Assembly: GCF_014905175.1 (NCBI RefSeq)
Contig: NC_057790.1
Span: 19,556,469-19,620,468, forward strand
Source of the DNA: Aphidius gifuensis
Taxonomy: Eukaryota > Arthropoda > Insecta > Hymenoptera > Braconidae
Length of the DNA: 64,000 nt
Direction of reading: 5' to 3'
Part shown: piece after piece, positions 12,941 through 26,036 of the stretch
Position numbering within the stretch: position 1 is the first letter of the stretch
Layout of the letters: every line of letters starts with the position of its first letter
Program-made: the position numbers and the translations under genes
The notes under the pieces: model-generated
What the model saw: the letters and a program-made list of their open reading frames with translations, nothing else
Told to the model about the DNA's origin: nothing
Database searches by the model: none

Positions 12941-13669
12941 TGAATCCTAAAATTATTAAAAACAAAAAAAAAAAATTTCATTTAATATTATTTCAAATTG
13001 ACAATAATAAAATTTAAATTTAAAAAAAATTATATTTTAATTATGACTATCTCATTATTTAGAAAAAAAAAAAGTGTTAAAATTTTAACTGCAAAGTTAA
13101 CGTTTTTAAACGTTTACACGTGCAACTTGAATTGAGTAAAAAAAAAAAATAACAACAACAACAACATGAAAACCTTACAAACAAAAACAACGTAATTACT
13201 CAAAATAAATTTTAAAAAAATCAACAATAATTTATTCAAGACATAAGAAAAAAAAAATTATCAAACTAATTATTTGCAGGAAAAAAAAAAAAATATAAAT
13301 AAATTGAAAACTGATAAAAAAGAATTTAGTGAAAAATAATATTTATTATTAAGAAAAATAAAAAAATAAAATTGCCATTATAATGAAAATAAATAATAGA
13401 AAATTATTATAATATAATAATAATATTATTAATACAATAAATAATTGATAGGACAATTATTTACTGGGTCATAATACGACAATTTGTTTTTATCAAATTA
13501 CTGTATGCCAACCACTGAAGGGTTCTCGCAACACGTAAAAATTATTGTTCCCGCGTTTGCGCATGCGTACATATTAGTTTATGCACTATGAAAGCGGATG
13601 GTCTGTATGCTCAATTATTAATTAACATTTATCACATTTTAATATGTATATATTATTATATTAATTACC
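12941..13669 (-). other. 5' UTR end and probable 5' UTR intron of the bin3-like gene
   Basis: On the minus strand, TTTAATAATTTTAG (ending at 12947) is a good acceptor six bases before the start codon, so the mRNA should have a non-coding first exon. A matching donor (CAAG then GTAATTAA) occurs at 13668, giving a 722-bp intron. Other donor candidates exist near 13500, so the upstream exon boundary is uncertain. Confidence 0.5.
13558..13567. promoter_or_regulatory. NRF-1 / erect-wing type palindromic site
   Basis: TGCGCATGCG matches the core of the NRF-1 (insect Ewg) consensus GCGCATGCGC and is rare in this AT-rich DNA. It sits in a GC-richer patch (13515-13610) upstream of the bin3-like coding region. 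It would be promoter-proximal if the gene starts near 13540, or intronic if the first exon ends at 13669. Confidence 0.4.
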
Positions 13670-16190
13670 TTGTATTGAATTCAGCTTGATGATATATGAC
13701 AACTGGCACAATTTATTAATGAATTAACAACAATAAAATCAGTATTTTTTTTTTATTCTATCAAGTAACACTTATCGCAGCTGTCCATACATACATTTAC
13801 TTTAATTTATTCATGAAATAATAATCTTAAACAGCAGCAACTACCAGCGAAATAAAAAAAAAAAAAAGAAAAAAATCATTTACCATTAAAATATTTAACA
13901 GAGTAATGAGATTTAAAATAAATTAATGATATTTCAAATGCGTATATATTTATATATAAAATATATTTTTTAAAATAAAATTAAATTGTATAATAAAAAT
14001 TATAAATATATATTAAATTTAAGCTGAACAACTTTGTCTGTGAAATATATGTATTACTGTCATCAATCGCGTCAGAGAACTCGATTCATGACCTATCGTG
14101 TCCATTAACAGAACCTCCGGTTCCCGTAAATTTACTCGAGGACACGCTCAATGTTCACAAACTCATATACACATATATATATTTATACATTAAATACAAA
14201 CAAAAACATAATAATAAAAAAAAAGAAAATAATTGATAATAAAAACCTGCCACGGGATATAAATGTCCACACGACAAACATAGGAGTGTTTCAATCGCAA
14301 AATCATTAATTAAAAAAAATATAATAACAATAATAATACCCATATTTTCTAAACAAAAAAAAAAAAATTTTAAATAAACAATTTTTTAGTATACTAATAA
14401 AAGGTGTGAAATATAATAATTGATAATCAGGTTGCATGTTTTTACATTGATTTTTCAGACAGACAATAAGTGTCTTGAAATTTATATACATAAAAATGTG
14501 GGAAGATAAATTTATTTCTATTATTAACATATTTTTTATTAATAAAAAAAAAAATATTATTTATACATTATGTTAATAATAGATCATAAATAAATCGATA
14601 TTGTGTGTTATTTACGTCACTAAAATGTAATAAATAAATATAACAAAATAGCTCGTTAATAGAATGGCCATTGTACATTGGCTTTGATCAAATATAGGGT
14701 TGTTAAAACAATTTTTATTCTTTTTTTTTTTTTTATAGTTAATAAATATATATATATATTTTTTGTCTGGATTGATGTCAGCAGTATTATCAAAAAGGGG
14801 CGCGGTGTGTTTACGTCTCAATAAATGACCAGGTATTTATGTGTATATCCATTTTTATACTTTCACGTAAATATAATTATATATAGATGTTGATGTTTGT
14901 TTGAAGTTGGGGGATGACCACATGGATTATATATATACATGTGGAGAAAAAAAATCTAAACGTGGGTATATATATTTATAATAAAGAAAACGAGTGATGC
15001 GCATCATGATGATGATCTAGATACACTCGGTTATGTTACTTTTAAATTTATATATGTCATTATGAGCTATACGAGAAATTAAGTTGAGGGTGAGCTTGAT
15101 TAAATGGAAGCCTGTTAAAAGCAACTACAAGGAAGTTGTCTGCATGCCACTCCTGGCTTTTAATTTTTTTATGCAACAATGTGGCCACAAGTTCAAGATT
15201 TGATGACTATGAGTCACCTCAATAAAAAAATAAAAAATTGATTTTTATATCAAAATTAAAAGTCATATTTATATCTGATAATAATAATAGTAATAAAAAT
15301 GGATATTATGTATTTGATTTTTTCGTTACAAATAAATTTAAAAATATATAAAGAAGAAAAAAATTAATTGGATTTTAAATTAAGTAAATTGATAATAATC
15401 TTTAATGTGTTGGTTGAATAAAATTTTTTTAATTTTATAATTTAAAAATAAAATATATAAAGAAAATAAGATGATCGGTCAATGTCACATTGCGTATACA
15501 AAGTATCCGTAAAAATAAAATCTGGCTTTTCTTCTTGATGTAATTTTTTTGCCTCTATTTTAATAGTCTCTCTCCAGTTATTTGTAGAACTTCACCTACA
15601 AATTATTCGACTGGTTTATATGGCATGACGTAGTCACAAAAATATGTATGTCTACTTAACGCTTGACGCGGTTGGTTTTTGGCTGGATGGAAAAGACCCA
15701 TCGTAAGATTTATGAGAGGATGCTGAGATGAATGTGATCGCATATATATACAATATAATTTATGCATTAAATAAAATTTACCCGGGTAAAAATGATTTGT
15801 TCAAACCAAAATCGTTATGTAAAATTTAAAAAAGTCTCTCAACAATTACACGGAAATATTTTTAAATTAAGAACAAAAAAAAAATTATTATTCTGCCTAG
15901 AAAATCATACACGCATATTTTATACAGATCATAGAGCATAAATTTTATTTAAAAATTAAAAAAATTATACACTCCAAGTATATAAATATATAAAATGGAT
16001 ATAATAGTTTTAATAATCACCGATAATGCCTAATTATATAAATAATAAATGTAGCTGGATATAAAATTATCTTGAATAAAAAATATAAATACATAATGAA
16101 TAAATAATTTACAGAATTATAAAAAATATAAATAAAATGTTCAATAAAGGTGGATATATATAAAACGTGCTGTTTTTAGTATAAATAGTG
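13670..16190. other. AT-rich intergenic region between bin3 and the mir-8 region
   Basis: No coding region is supportable. Slightly GC-richer patches occur at 14085-14150, 15110-15200 and 15540-15740. Short A/T microsatellites are common, for example (TA)n near 14745-14758. Confidence 0.5.
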
Positions 16191-16194
16191 AACA

Positions 16195-16570
16195 GGTGCA
16201 AAGAAGTTAACTTAAAACGTGGTGCACACACGAACGAGAAAGCGACGAGTTGACGCTTTCTGATGGTGGTAAATCGAGGAACGGGTATAAATATGTTTTA
16301 TAAAATAATAAAAAAAAAAAAAAAGCGAAAGGACGAGGACGAACGGCGTTGTGCTGCTTATGTCGCAAAGTAATTTTATCCCCTTTTTTTTTAATGCATG
16401 ATATGTATTTTTTTTTTTATTTATATATATGCATATTTTAATTTCGTCCCGACGCATCGACGCCGGGAGTCAGTATAAGCAAGGCGTGTCCCCGTGAACG
16501 ACACGTCCCAGCTAATTGCAACCTGGCCAGCGATTAATGCGTATCCGGAGATACGAAAAAGAAAGCCGAA
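16195..16570. promoter_or_regulatory. GC-richer island, possible regulatory element
   Basis: Two GC-richer blocks (about 16195-16280 and 16440-16560), rich in CGACG- and CGTCC-like words, stand out from the surrounding AT-rich DNA. No open frame is convincing. The position about 1.1 kb upstream of the promoter-like region suggests an enhancer or alternative promoter, but this is inference from composition only. Confidence 0.3.
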
Positions 16571-17336
16571 GATATTTTTATCATAACGCAATCACTGTTA
16601 TATTATCTAAAAAAAAAATTTTCTAACCTGTTATTTCCTTATAATTTTTATTGACTATATAAAAAAAATAATTGTTTTTTTTTTTTCTACCTTTTTTAAA
16701 CCCTTTTATAAAGCTAATAAAATATTTAGTATATATTTCATTTTTAATAATTATATAATAAAGTTAAATTTGATTTTTAATAATTTTTTTTTTATCAAAG
16801 TTTAAATGCAACTTGAAAGTGATATCAAGTACACTGCTATAATTAGAAATTTTATAATGATAAAAAAATTATTATTATTATTATTATATGTAAAAAGTAA
16901 TGACTAAATTGACGAAAATATTTTTGTTGATAAGAAATTAAACAATATTTTAGCATTGATAATAAATTGAGTAAACACGGGGTTACGAATAAGGTCAATT
17001 GATAGTAAAAAAAAAAAAAAAAAAAAATGTTTTCCAGTTGATTTGCATAAATATGTATCTGTTTCAAATATAACTGCATCATCATGTGAATTTTTTATCG
17101 AAATTTTACGTAATTAAAACTATCAAAACAATTCAAGTGTGATTTTTTTGAAAAATAATTTTTAAAAATATAATTTTGTTGCAAAATTTGGCTATTTATT
17201 AATGTTTTATTTATTCCCGCGTATTCTTTAGCGTTTTATCGCCCCTCTCATTGCAAATTACTTATGTACATATATGTTTAATAAAACATATGTATACATA
17301 CTGGTAAAGGATGATCGGCGCACGCATGCAGCAACA

Positions 17337-17361
17337 ACGACGACGACGACGATGACGACGG
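17337..17361. repeat. (CGA)n trinucleotide microsatellite
   Basis: A run of CGACGACGACGACGATGACG lies in the GC-richer region just upstream of the candidate initiator. Its reverse complement supplies Arg/Val-rich open frames that are not genes. Confidence 0.7.
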
Positions 17362-17642
17362 AAGAAGAAGACGATATCGAGGGGAGAGAATTCGTCATCC
17401 CGACGACCAAATAAAATGAAAAAAAAAAGAATAAAAAATAAAAAAATAGAGAGACCCGTTTGCTCACCCGCACTCCGCCGCCACCTCATCATTCGTACAT
17501 ACATATGTGTGGTTTCAGTTTCCTCTCCCTTCTTATTTTCACTGGCTGGTTGGTCAGGTCACGGGCAACCGACAACGGCGCGCGCATTATCACCCCTCAA
17601 TTCCTGTTTAGACCATTCGTACAACTGTCAACTGGCTGACTC

Positions 17643-17676
17643 TCAGTTTGCGTCGCTCGTTTCATTCGTGAGGTTG
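17643..17676 (+). promoter_or_regulatory. candidate Inr + DPE core promoter (pri-miR-8?)
   Basis: TCAGTT at 17643-17648 fits the arthropod initiator TCAKTY with A+1 at 17645. Exactly at +28 to +32 (17672-17676) stands GGTTG, which fits the DPE consensus RGWYV. The pair lies in the GC-richer block 17460-17760 and reads toward mir-8 about 4.5 kb away. A handful of such pairs are expected by chance in 64 kb, so the local context is what gives it weight. Confidence 0.45.
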
Positions 17677-18526
17677 TTTTTTTTTTTTTTTACTCGCTTG
17701 CTCCGTTTTAAATTTAGTCAAACCGTTGGCTTCCCTTCGGCCCCCGCGACCATCAACCTTCAGCAATAGTTTTGGCGTTTTTTTTTTTTATTTTTCCGGT
17801 GATCCATTGGTGTTTCTAAAATCTAAATCTATTCTTTCACTTGCCACCCGCACTCCACCGTAGGTGGTGCCAGGTTTTTCTATAAATTATATTATTATTT
17901 TAATTTAGTGTTTAATATTTTTGCGTGATTATTATTATTTTATTAAATTCATACGTCGTATATTTAGAGCATATTTTTCTTTTTTTTTTCTTGAGTGCAG
18001 CACACGAGGTTAGAAAATCTAATGACCGCATGGCGGTTGATTCGGTTTTTTTTTTTTTCGTCAAATATATCTAGTCTTTTAATAAATTTTCAAGTGTTTA
18101 TCATTAAAAAAATAAAATAAAAACGGATCGGAGTGTTACGCTCGTGGACGTCTGTAGTGCCGGTACAAGACAAATATATTTTTTTTAATTTTTTAATTAT
18201 AACCATACAACGAGGGCTAGGCATTCAAGTTTCTCGAATTTTCCATATATTTTTTTTTTTTCATAAAAAAAAACCATAATTATATCGTTGTCCATGGAAT
18301 TTTAATAATAAATAAATTAATATTTATTTATTTTAATATATAATAATAAATAAATTCGGTTATAAAAAATTCACATCCGGCGTGCTCGGTCATCGGCTAC
18401 GAGATAATAGAACGCCGGTAACTACGAAACCTGCAACATCAACCAAGCCAAGCCATCTTCAAGAACTTCAAATCCAAGAGAAAAAAAAAAGCACCATCAA
18501 GCAGTTAATTGAGAAGACATACTATT
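17645..18526 (+). ncRNA. candidate first exon(s) of the primary mir-8 transcript
   Basis: Downstream of the initiator the sequence is a mix of GC-richer blocks and poly(T). It ends in a clearly exon-like stretch (18365-18526; CGCCGGTAACTACGAAACC, then CAACATCAACCAAGCCAAGC) running into the consensus donor GTAAGT at 18527. No long reading frame crosses it, so it resembles a non-coding or 5' UTR exon. Linking it to mir-8 rests on strand and proximity. It may be more than one exon. Confidence 0.4.
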
Positions 18527-18532
18527 GTAAGT

Positions 18533-21500
18533 AAATAAAAAAAAAACAAGACTAATTATAATATTGCAATTTGTTGGTGTGCCATTTCAATTATTAATTC
18601 ATTCAATTAGTCACGCAAGTATGACGCTAAAATTCATCGATCCAGAAATATATTTACTTTGTTCATTTTACACGTACTTTTTTTTACTCTATTTCACCAT
18701 TTCTTTCTTGACTTGATTTTTTTTTATTTTTCTCCAAAAAAAGTTTCTAATGTTACTCGTTATTTCAAGGACTTTACAGCTTATCTCCCCTTTCTTCCAT
18801 ATTTTTTTTTTTTATCTTTATTCTCCTCTTGCCCTTTGAACATCCCCTCTATATCTCTCCTCTCTTGTTTCTTCAGATTTTTCCTCTTTTTTTACATGAC
18901 TCGCGTGTATTACATTGAGCTAAGTTGAATGCTCCACGTGGAATCTGCTTTGGGGCTCCCTGTTGCTACCCGAACCGGATAAATTCGTGGAAAGTTGAGC
19001 GGGATTGTAAAAAAAAAAAAAAATAATAATGGAGGGAAAGAGGGAGGAAGGAGTAGACCGCCCTTACACACGCGCTGTTGCGCTTGAAGCAATCTTTCAG
19101 TTTGTGAGTCGAGTTGAGAAGGCCGCATGTCTTAAATATAATTCGGAAAGCGTCGAAAACTTGTCTTAAAACGTACATACATTATTTTGAGACACGCCCC
19201 ATTAAATATTTTTATTTAAATATATATTTTTTTTTTTTTAATAATAATTATTAATATTACATTTTAGTTTGACGATTTAATTAAATAGTTTTTTAATTTT
19301 TTTAAATAATAAATTATAATAAAGTGCGGTAAAGTATTGTCCTCGTTTAACAACCACGAGACTTCCGGTTGGTTTGAAGTTGTCAGCAAGTATTTATTTT
19401 TTTTTTTACTGTGTGCGGTCAATTTAAGATTAAAATTATTTTATTATATTTTTATTAAAAAAAAAAAATTAAATATATATTTGTGTTAATTTAGATTTTA
19501 TTTATATACTGCAATTTTAATATCAGGCTTTTTGTGAAATAAAATTGAGTGGAAAGCAATCAACAAGCAAGTAAAAGCCAATTTACTTTTGAGCAAAAAA
19601 CAAAAAAGAAGATTGCTCCTTTTTTCTTGATTTTTTATTTAATTATTTTTTTTTTTAATATTAAAACTTTGCCAACGTGTATCTTGTGATGCCCCACAAG
19701 CTGTTTGCAAGATAGAAAATGAAGGAAAAAAAAAAAGTAGTGATAATAACGACTGTTCCCGCCCAACACTTCTCATTGAGAGGTATCCGCCTACTGTTTC
19801 TGGCAAGTACTGGAGAAATAAAAAAAAATTAACAAGAAAATTAATATTTTGTTGGCTACTACTTTGTGGTTTATTGATGGATATATTTGCATAAATATAA
19901 TCAACAATATTATTAGTTGTTTTTAAACACAATAGATTTTATGGTCAACTTTTGGAGCATTGAAATATTGTTTCTTTATATTTCATTGTTAAAAATGTAA
20001 ATAATGATGCGTGAAAAAGAGTATTTGGAGAAAAAAAAAACATAAAATATCATGTAAATTCGAATGAACACAGCTGTGGGATAATTTTCGAGAAATTATC
20101 ATAAAATGGTCATAAAACATTGCAGGGTCAGAGCAAGGTCGGATGTATTTTTTAGTATTATTTTTTACCTGAGTAGAAAGTCGAAATACTCACACCACGT
20201 GGTCCTTTTTTTTTTTTATTTTTTTTTATCTAATCTTACTTTGTGTCCCTAAATTACCATGAAAATATTTATCCATATTTTTTTTTTTTTTATATTATTT
20301 CTATACCGATTCAGCATGATGTTGAATTCTAAAGAATTTTCCATGATCTTTTGCTTAGAGTATTTCGAGTTTTAGATAACTTTTTTTAAAAAATTCTTTT
20401 GAAGACAACATATCGGCCATTTTATTTTTTGTGAATTAATGTCATTATGGATATTTTCCGGCCATTTGCATATGATACAACTGTTAGCAATTAGTCCAAT
20501 AATATTTTATTGATCTTTTAAATTATTTAATATTTTCTAAATTCATTACATTATATTTCATTTTAAAGTATATTTTCAAATTCCTAAACTAATATTAAGA
20601 AAACTTACAATTGATCATCTATAAATATATCTTGTATCATTGCTATTCAGTCAATGTTTAAATTTATATTTTTGATTATTTTATATCTTTAATCTTTTTC
20701 GACTATATTTTATTGTATATTATATTTATTATTATTATTTTCTTTATCATATTTTCTATTAAAAATTTAATTAATTATAATATCTTCAAAATTCAATAAT
20801 ATGATCAACTATTCTTCATATATCAAATTTTACTAATCAAAAATATATAAATTATTATCATTATAATAATATTAATATCAATTTTTTTATTTATCAAATC
20901 TAATCAATAAATATATTTTCTAATCAGGTAAAATATATATAATTTTTTTTCAATTTTATCTAATCACTAAAATATTTTATCATATTTTTTTTGTCCACCT
21001 TAAAAAAATATCTTTATCTTAAAAATAAAAAATAATATTTTATCGTAAAGAGATGATTATACTTTTAATATTTCTAAAATATATAAAATTTTTTTTTTAA
21101 ATAAATTACACGTACAAAAAAAGGATGTAAAATCGGTAAAATGGCCTCGGTTTTTTAGTCTGATCCCATGACGACACCTGCATGTAAATGCGGCCATTAT
21201 TCGGATGTTTGAATATTTAAAAATCTTCGAGAGTCTTCGTAGATAAAAAAAGAAAAAAAAAAAATTAAATTAAAAATTCGACAAGTGTATAAATATATAT
21301 ATATATGATGTAGAAAAGAATTTTTGTCGCACACTAACATTTTACAATGAATAAAAAAAAAAAATCTACTAAAAGTATTTTTAAATAAAAAATATAAAGA
21401 AAGTGAGAAGAAAGAGGAATATAAAATGAATATATAAAAAGAAAAAAAAAAAAAAAAAATGCCTTTTGATCGAGGTCTCCCATGACGGCATTTTATTTAT

Positions 21501-22100
21501 TGCCAGTATTAATACCAGCACACAGTCAACTGGTGATTACATAAAACTTGCTTGAGATGATCTTCTCCCTCTTTTCATTTCTCATCATTATCATCATCAT
21601 CATCATCCCTCTTTACTGTACATTAAAACCACTCTATTCGTTGTTCATTCAATATTAATATCATTATAATTCACATTGTCAAATTCAATGTGATGTATAA
21701 TCACAAACAAACTCAATCTTTCTTCATACAAAAAATCAAGATTGTCATTTCATTAACTAAATTATTTCGTTTATATTTTATCTAACTCTTTTGTACATTT
21801 CTATGCTATTGTAAGACACTAATTTATTTTATAATTTCTCCATAAACTTAGACTCCAAACCGAAAGCAATTCATAAATTGTTGGTAAAAAAAATGTAGAG
21901 AAAAATTTAGACACATCAACTCTCTTTACTGTGAAATTTTATACTCTTTTCAGGATATTATATTGAGTTCTTTAAAATTATAACTCAGTGAGGTATATAG
22001 ATATTAATTTTATAAAAAAATAAACAGGTCAAGTAAATAATCAAAGGTTAATAATGAAATGCGCGAAGCACTTTGGAACAACACACACACATGGATGCTG
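18533..22100. other. AT-rich presumed intron of the mir-8 transcript
   Basis: No coding region is visible. Small GC-richer patches occur at 18930-19150, 19325-19395 and 21135-21210. Poly(A)/poly(T) runs and A/T-only stretches (20500-21110) dominate. Confidence 0.45.
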
Positions 22101-22119
22101 AAAATTAATCAACGAGCGG

Positions 22120-22205
22120 AATATCTGTTCACATCTTACCGGGCAGCATTAGATTTAAGTTAGAATTTTCTAATACTGTCAGGTAAAGATGTCGTCAGGG
22201 TTTCG
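22120..22205 (+). ncRNA. mir-8: miR-8 microRNA precursor hairpin
   Basis: The 3' arm at 22171-22193 begins TAATACTGTCAGGTAAAGAT and matches arthropod miR-8-3p (miR-200/141 family; seed AAUACUG). The 5' arm at 22132-22153 begins CATCTTACCGGGCAGCATTA and matches the known miR-8-5p. A 17-base loop (22154-22170) separates them, and the flanks keep pairing (CTGTTCACATC against GATGTCGTCAG). In flies miR-8 controls growth, neuronal survival and Wnt and atrophin levels. This is the only microRNA I recognise in the window, and both arms are intact. Confidence 0.97.
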
Positions 22206-25200
22206 ATTTCATCAATAATATAATTATTATAATTTCATCGATATTTTTAATTTTTTCAACATACAAAACTACTCGCTAACAAAAAAAAAAAAAAAATGAA
22301 TTAAATTATTTTATGTATTTTATAACGCTCATTTATATATGGATTATATTCATCTTCTGTAAATGGATATTACAAGTATAATCAATATATTAAAAAAAAA
22401 CATTTTATTGAAGTAGAAGGAGGAGAAGAAATAAAAATGTACGAACGATAGTGTGTGCCTTGTCGAAAAATAATTGGAGGGTTTTATGATCAACGAGAAT
22501 CGCTTGTAGAACCCAAATTCGGGGAAGTCGTTTTTTTTTTTTATTTATTAATAAAAAAAGTGGGGGATTGAAGGTACCCGATAAATAATATACAGATGAC
22601 TGCTTCAAAAAAAAAAAAAAAAAAAAATGAATAAAGGCACAAAGAAATGCTATAATTTTATATTAATAATAATAATAATCAAAAAAATTAACTAAAACTT
22701 TTTTTTTTTAATTTCAATTTATTATTTAATTAATTGTATAATTTTTAATACAAATTATTATAATTATATATATTGTCACTGATTTACTAATGTGCCTTGG
22801 CATTGCTCAGCAACTTCCTCCAAAAATATAAAATTTAAGTGATATTTTGACTTTTTATTTTTCCATGAGTCATGTTGATTGTTGGGTGGGCAGGGGGAGG
22901 AGGAGAGGGAGGCAATAGAGAATAAAAAAGTTGAGTTGAAAATAAAGAAAAAATTAAATAAAATAAAGATATTTCGTTTGGGAGGAGGATGAGGAGAGGA
23001 GAGGTTTTTAACGTGTGAGGACGGAAGACGACACAAAGTCACCAGTCATCGTATAATAAATAAATATATAAATATATACTTTGCACATTTCGAAAGGGGT
23101 TACACGAGGCACAAATGAAATTTGGATTGTCGCCAGACATGCCTCACTTGTGCTATATGTGTTACGCGAAATTTTAAAGATGTTTGACGCCTCAGTTTTC
23201 ACACTGATCTTTTAAATGATATTTAAAAAAATAAAATAACACCAATTTATATATATACGTTTTTTTAAATTAATTTATTTATTTTTTATTTGAGTAACAT
23301 GTTACTCCAAAATTACTAAAAATATATTTTTTTATAATACAGTAAATTTATTGCCATTTCAATTAATATTTAAAAAAAATAAATAATTTTATACATTTGG
23401 TTAATTTTAAATGTCATATTTAAAAAGCTTAATATTCATGTCATTTTACACTTGCCAAAAATATATTTTATACAAGACAATATTGTTGTAAATATTTCAT
23501 CGCTTTGAGTCATAATTTTTTTTTTTTTTTTTTTCTACGAAATTATCAGTTACTACATGTCATGTCAATCTGTTTCACATTTTGCAGTAGATAAATACCA
23601 AAGTACACGACTTGTAAAAAAAAAAAAAAAATTATATAAAACATGGTGAATATAAAAAACGAATAAATATACAAACATAAGAGAAAAAAAAATATATTAA
23701 ATTGTCGTGTAGAACGAGTCTCAATCGTATTATCGCGTGACGAAAAATTAATTCACGTGCGGTACAAAGCATCAAGAATAAAAATAAAACTGATGGTATA
23801 TAAAAAAATGTACTTTTTTTTTTTTTTATCAGTAAGTAAAAAAAAATAAAAAATTCAAAGAATCGTGATCATTGCGTAGGTGAATAACTGAAAATGCAGG
23901 AGAGCTGTTTGATTTTACTCCCGTCGATTTGTCCTTCAACTGAAATAACAAATTTACTTTCTCAAACTCTTCATGTTGCCAATGTCTGGAAGTCTTTTTT
24001 TTTTATTTTAAACAAACCCTCCCATTGAGATATTTGTTGAATTATTATTTTTTTCTTAATTTAATTTTTCCCCTGACTGAAAATAACGAAAATAAAATAA
24101 TTTTTCATGTATTTTCATTTGATAAATTATTGAGCCATCATGATGACACACTGCTAAAATCACTTGGCTATATTATGTTGTTAAATAAAAAAATAAAATA
24201 ATAATAATACATTAATGGTATATCGAGCAAAAGGTGCTTGTAAAATATTGCTGCTTCGTCACATAATTTCAGTGTATTTTAACGACTTTTCGTTACACGC
24301 TGTTAATAGTTATATTTCTCTTTCGTTTTATTACCATTGTTCGTGTCAGTTATGTATTTATTTTGTGTCAATTAATTAACTGTGTCTTCATTGACCAACT
24401 GATTGCCCAATAAAATTAAAACAAATATTATAATAATAATAAATTTGTAATTATTTTTATCTTTTTTATTTTATAATTAATTTTTTTCTATAAATTTTCT
24501 TTAATTAATTAATTGGCTTTTATTATTATTATTATTTTTTGACAATATACATGATGTTTTATTCAATCAAAAAATATATCCAAGCCATATCGATTGATCG
24601 TAATTAATTATGAAAGCATCATCAATTAATCAATCTCCGGAAATGAGGGTTGCTTGTTAAAATACAATATAATTTCGAGTCGTAATTTAAGTTGAATTTA
24701 ATATAAGTAATCGAGATAAAGCCTTCATGTGGTGAAATAAAAAAAAAAAAAAAGTAATATTGCCATCAGGATAAAAATGAATAAAAAAAAAAAACGAGTC
24801 AGTTGAGAATATAAAGCTGAGTTATATTGAGAGTTAATTTTAAAATGATCTTGGAAGTTTTTCTCGAATAAGATTTAAAATTTGAAAAAAAAAAAGCAGT
24901 CATTGCCGCTGTGCTTGTTAATAGCTGGTGTGTCTCGGTCGTCTATAATTAAACCAGGGCTATATCATCAAATCCACAAGGCACCATATTCATTTTTTAA
25001 CTTGAAAATTTTGTCCTCATATTGTATAAAATTTTTATCCAACTTTTACAACTTATATTTTTTTTCAATTTTAAATTGATTTTTGTAATGCAATTTTTTT
25101 TTTTTTATCAATATCTGAAGACGATAAATTTATTTATTGAAAAAGTTGTTTTTCGATTACTTGAAGTTGTATTATATATCCATCGCACCATATTACATGT

Positions 25201-25370
25201 TTCTATATATTTTATTCAATTTTTTTCTTTCTTTATACCGCATCAGTTTTTATAAATATATATATTTTTTTTATTATAAAATATTTAATTTTGTCTCTTC
25301 TCGGATCTTCCGATACATGTGAATGTATCTGAATTTAAAATAAAAAAATTAAAAATAAATTTTGAGCAGG
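22206..25370. other. AT-rich region downstream of mir-8
   Basis: No gene is visible. Short patches of more balanced composition occur at 22420-22530, 22780-23010, 23080-23200 and 24640-24960, none with a convincing open frame or splice pair. Confidence 0.45.
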
Positions 25371-25379
25371 ATTAACATT

Positions 25380-25440
25380 CGTGGCGCGTAACGTAACGCG
25401 TACGATACGGATGTCGGGGGGAACGCCAAGTTGAAAGTTT
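25380..25440. other. small CpG-containing patch
   Basis: GGCGCGTAACGTAACGCGTACG and the following bases are strikingly CpG-rich for this window. I can attach no function to the patch. Confidence 0.25.
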
Positions 25441-25455
25441 TAAATTCAGGGACGT

Positions 25456-25483
25456 TATGATGATGATGATGATGATGATGATT
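25456..25483. repeat. (GAT)n microsatellite
   Basis: About nine GAT/TGA repeats in a row occur in a GC-balanced patch. Confidence 0.8.
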
Positions 25484-25854
25484 ATGGCGATGGTGGAGGG
25501 AAACAACTATAACCAGAGACATACAGCTAAAACTTGAATATGCATATGATTATATTGTAGAGTGTATCTATAGATGATGATTTGCATCACTTGATGAAAC
25601 CCGTTGTGATGATTATACTCGTGTCGTTTTCGTGTGCGAAATTCACTGGGAATTCATGGATAGAATTAATTAATATAATAGACAAATGGCTCTTTCACTT
25701 TTAATTTACTAGAATCTCATTAGAATTTTTATATAGACAAACTAATTCTGAGAATTTTATAATGTTACTTGTTGTAGAAATAATGATTGGTGAAGCTTTA
25801 TTTATTGAAGACAAATATTGAAGATAGAAAAAATTTATATAAAAAAATTTTGAA

Positions 25855-26026
25855 GGAACTTTTTGCCACCCGTTGTGCCACGAATAGATCCTTCGTTCTT
25901 CGAGAAAAAGAGTTCGATGAGCTCGACAAACGATTCGTTTCGCTGCGGGTTGCTTGTGATGCCTTTTGATGCGACTTGGGCGAATTGTCGATTGGCTTCG
26001 AAACCACTTGTTGGTCAATACCATTG
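25855..26026 (-). other. GC-balanced, exon-like island
   Basis: About 170 bp near 45-50% GC sits in very AT-rich DNA. On the minus strand it follows an acceptor (TTTTAATTTAG ending at 26027). Two frames stay open; one is Ser/Lys-rich (KPIDNSPKSHQKASQATRSE...), the other Arg/His-rich. I see no good minus-strand donor. It may be an exon, a conserved non-coding element or a fossil of a mobile element. I do not recognise a family. Confidence 0.3.
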
Positions 26027-26036
26027 CTAAATTAAA

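Noticed and set aside
17258..17769. Frames of 70-117 residues on both strands around the promoter-like region
   Set aside because: They come from the CGA microsatellite and poly(T) runs, show no family pattern, and overlap the candidate initiator; the region reads better as promoter and UTR.
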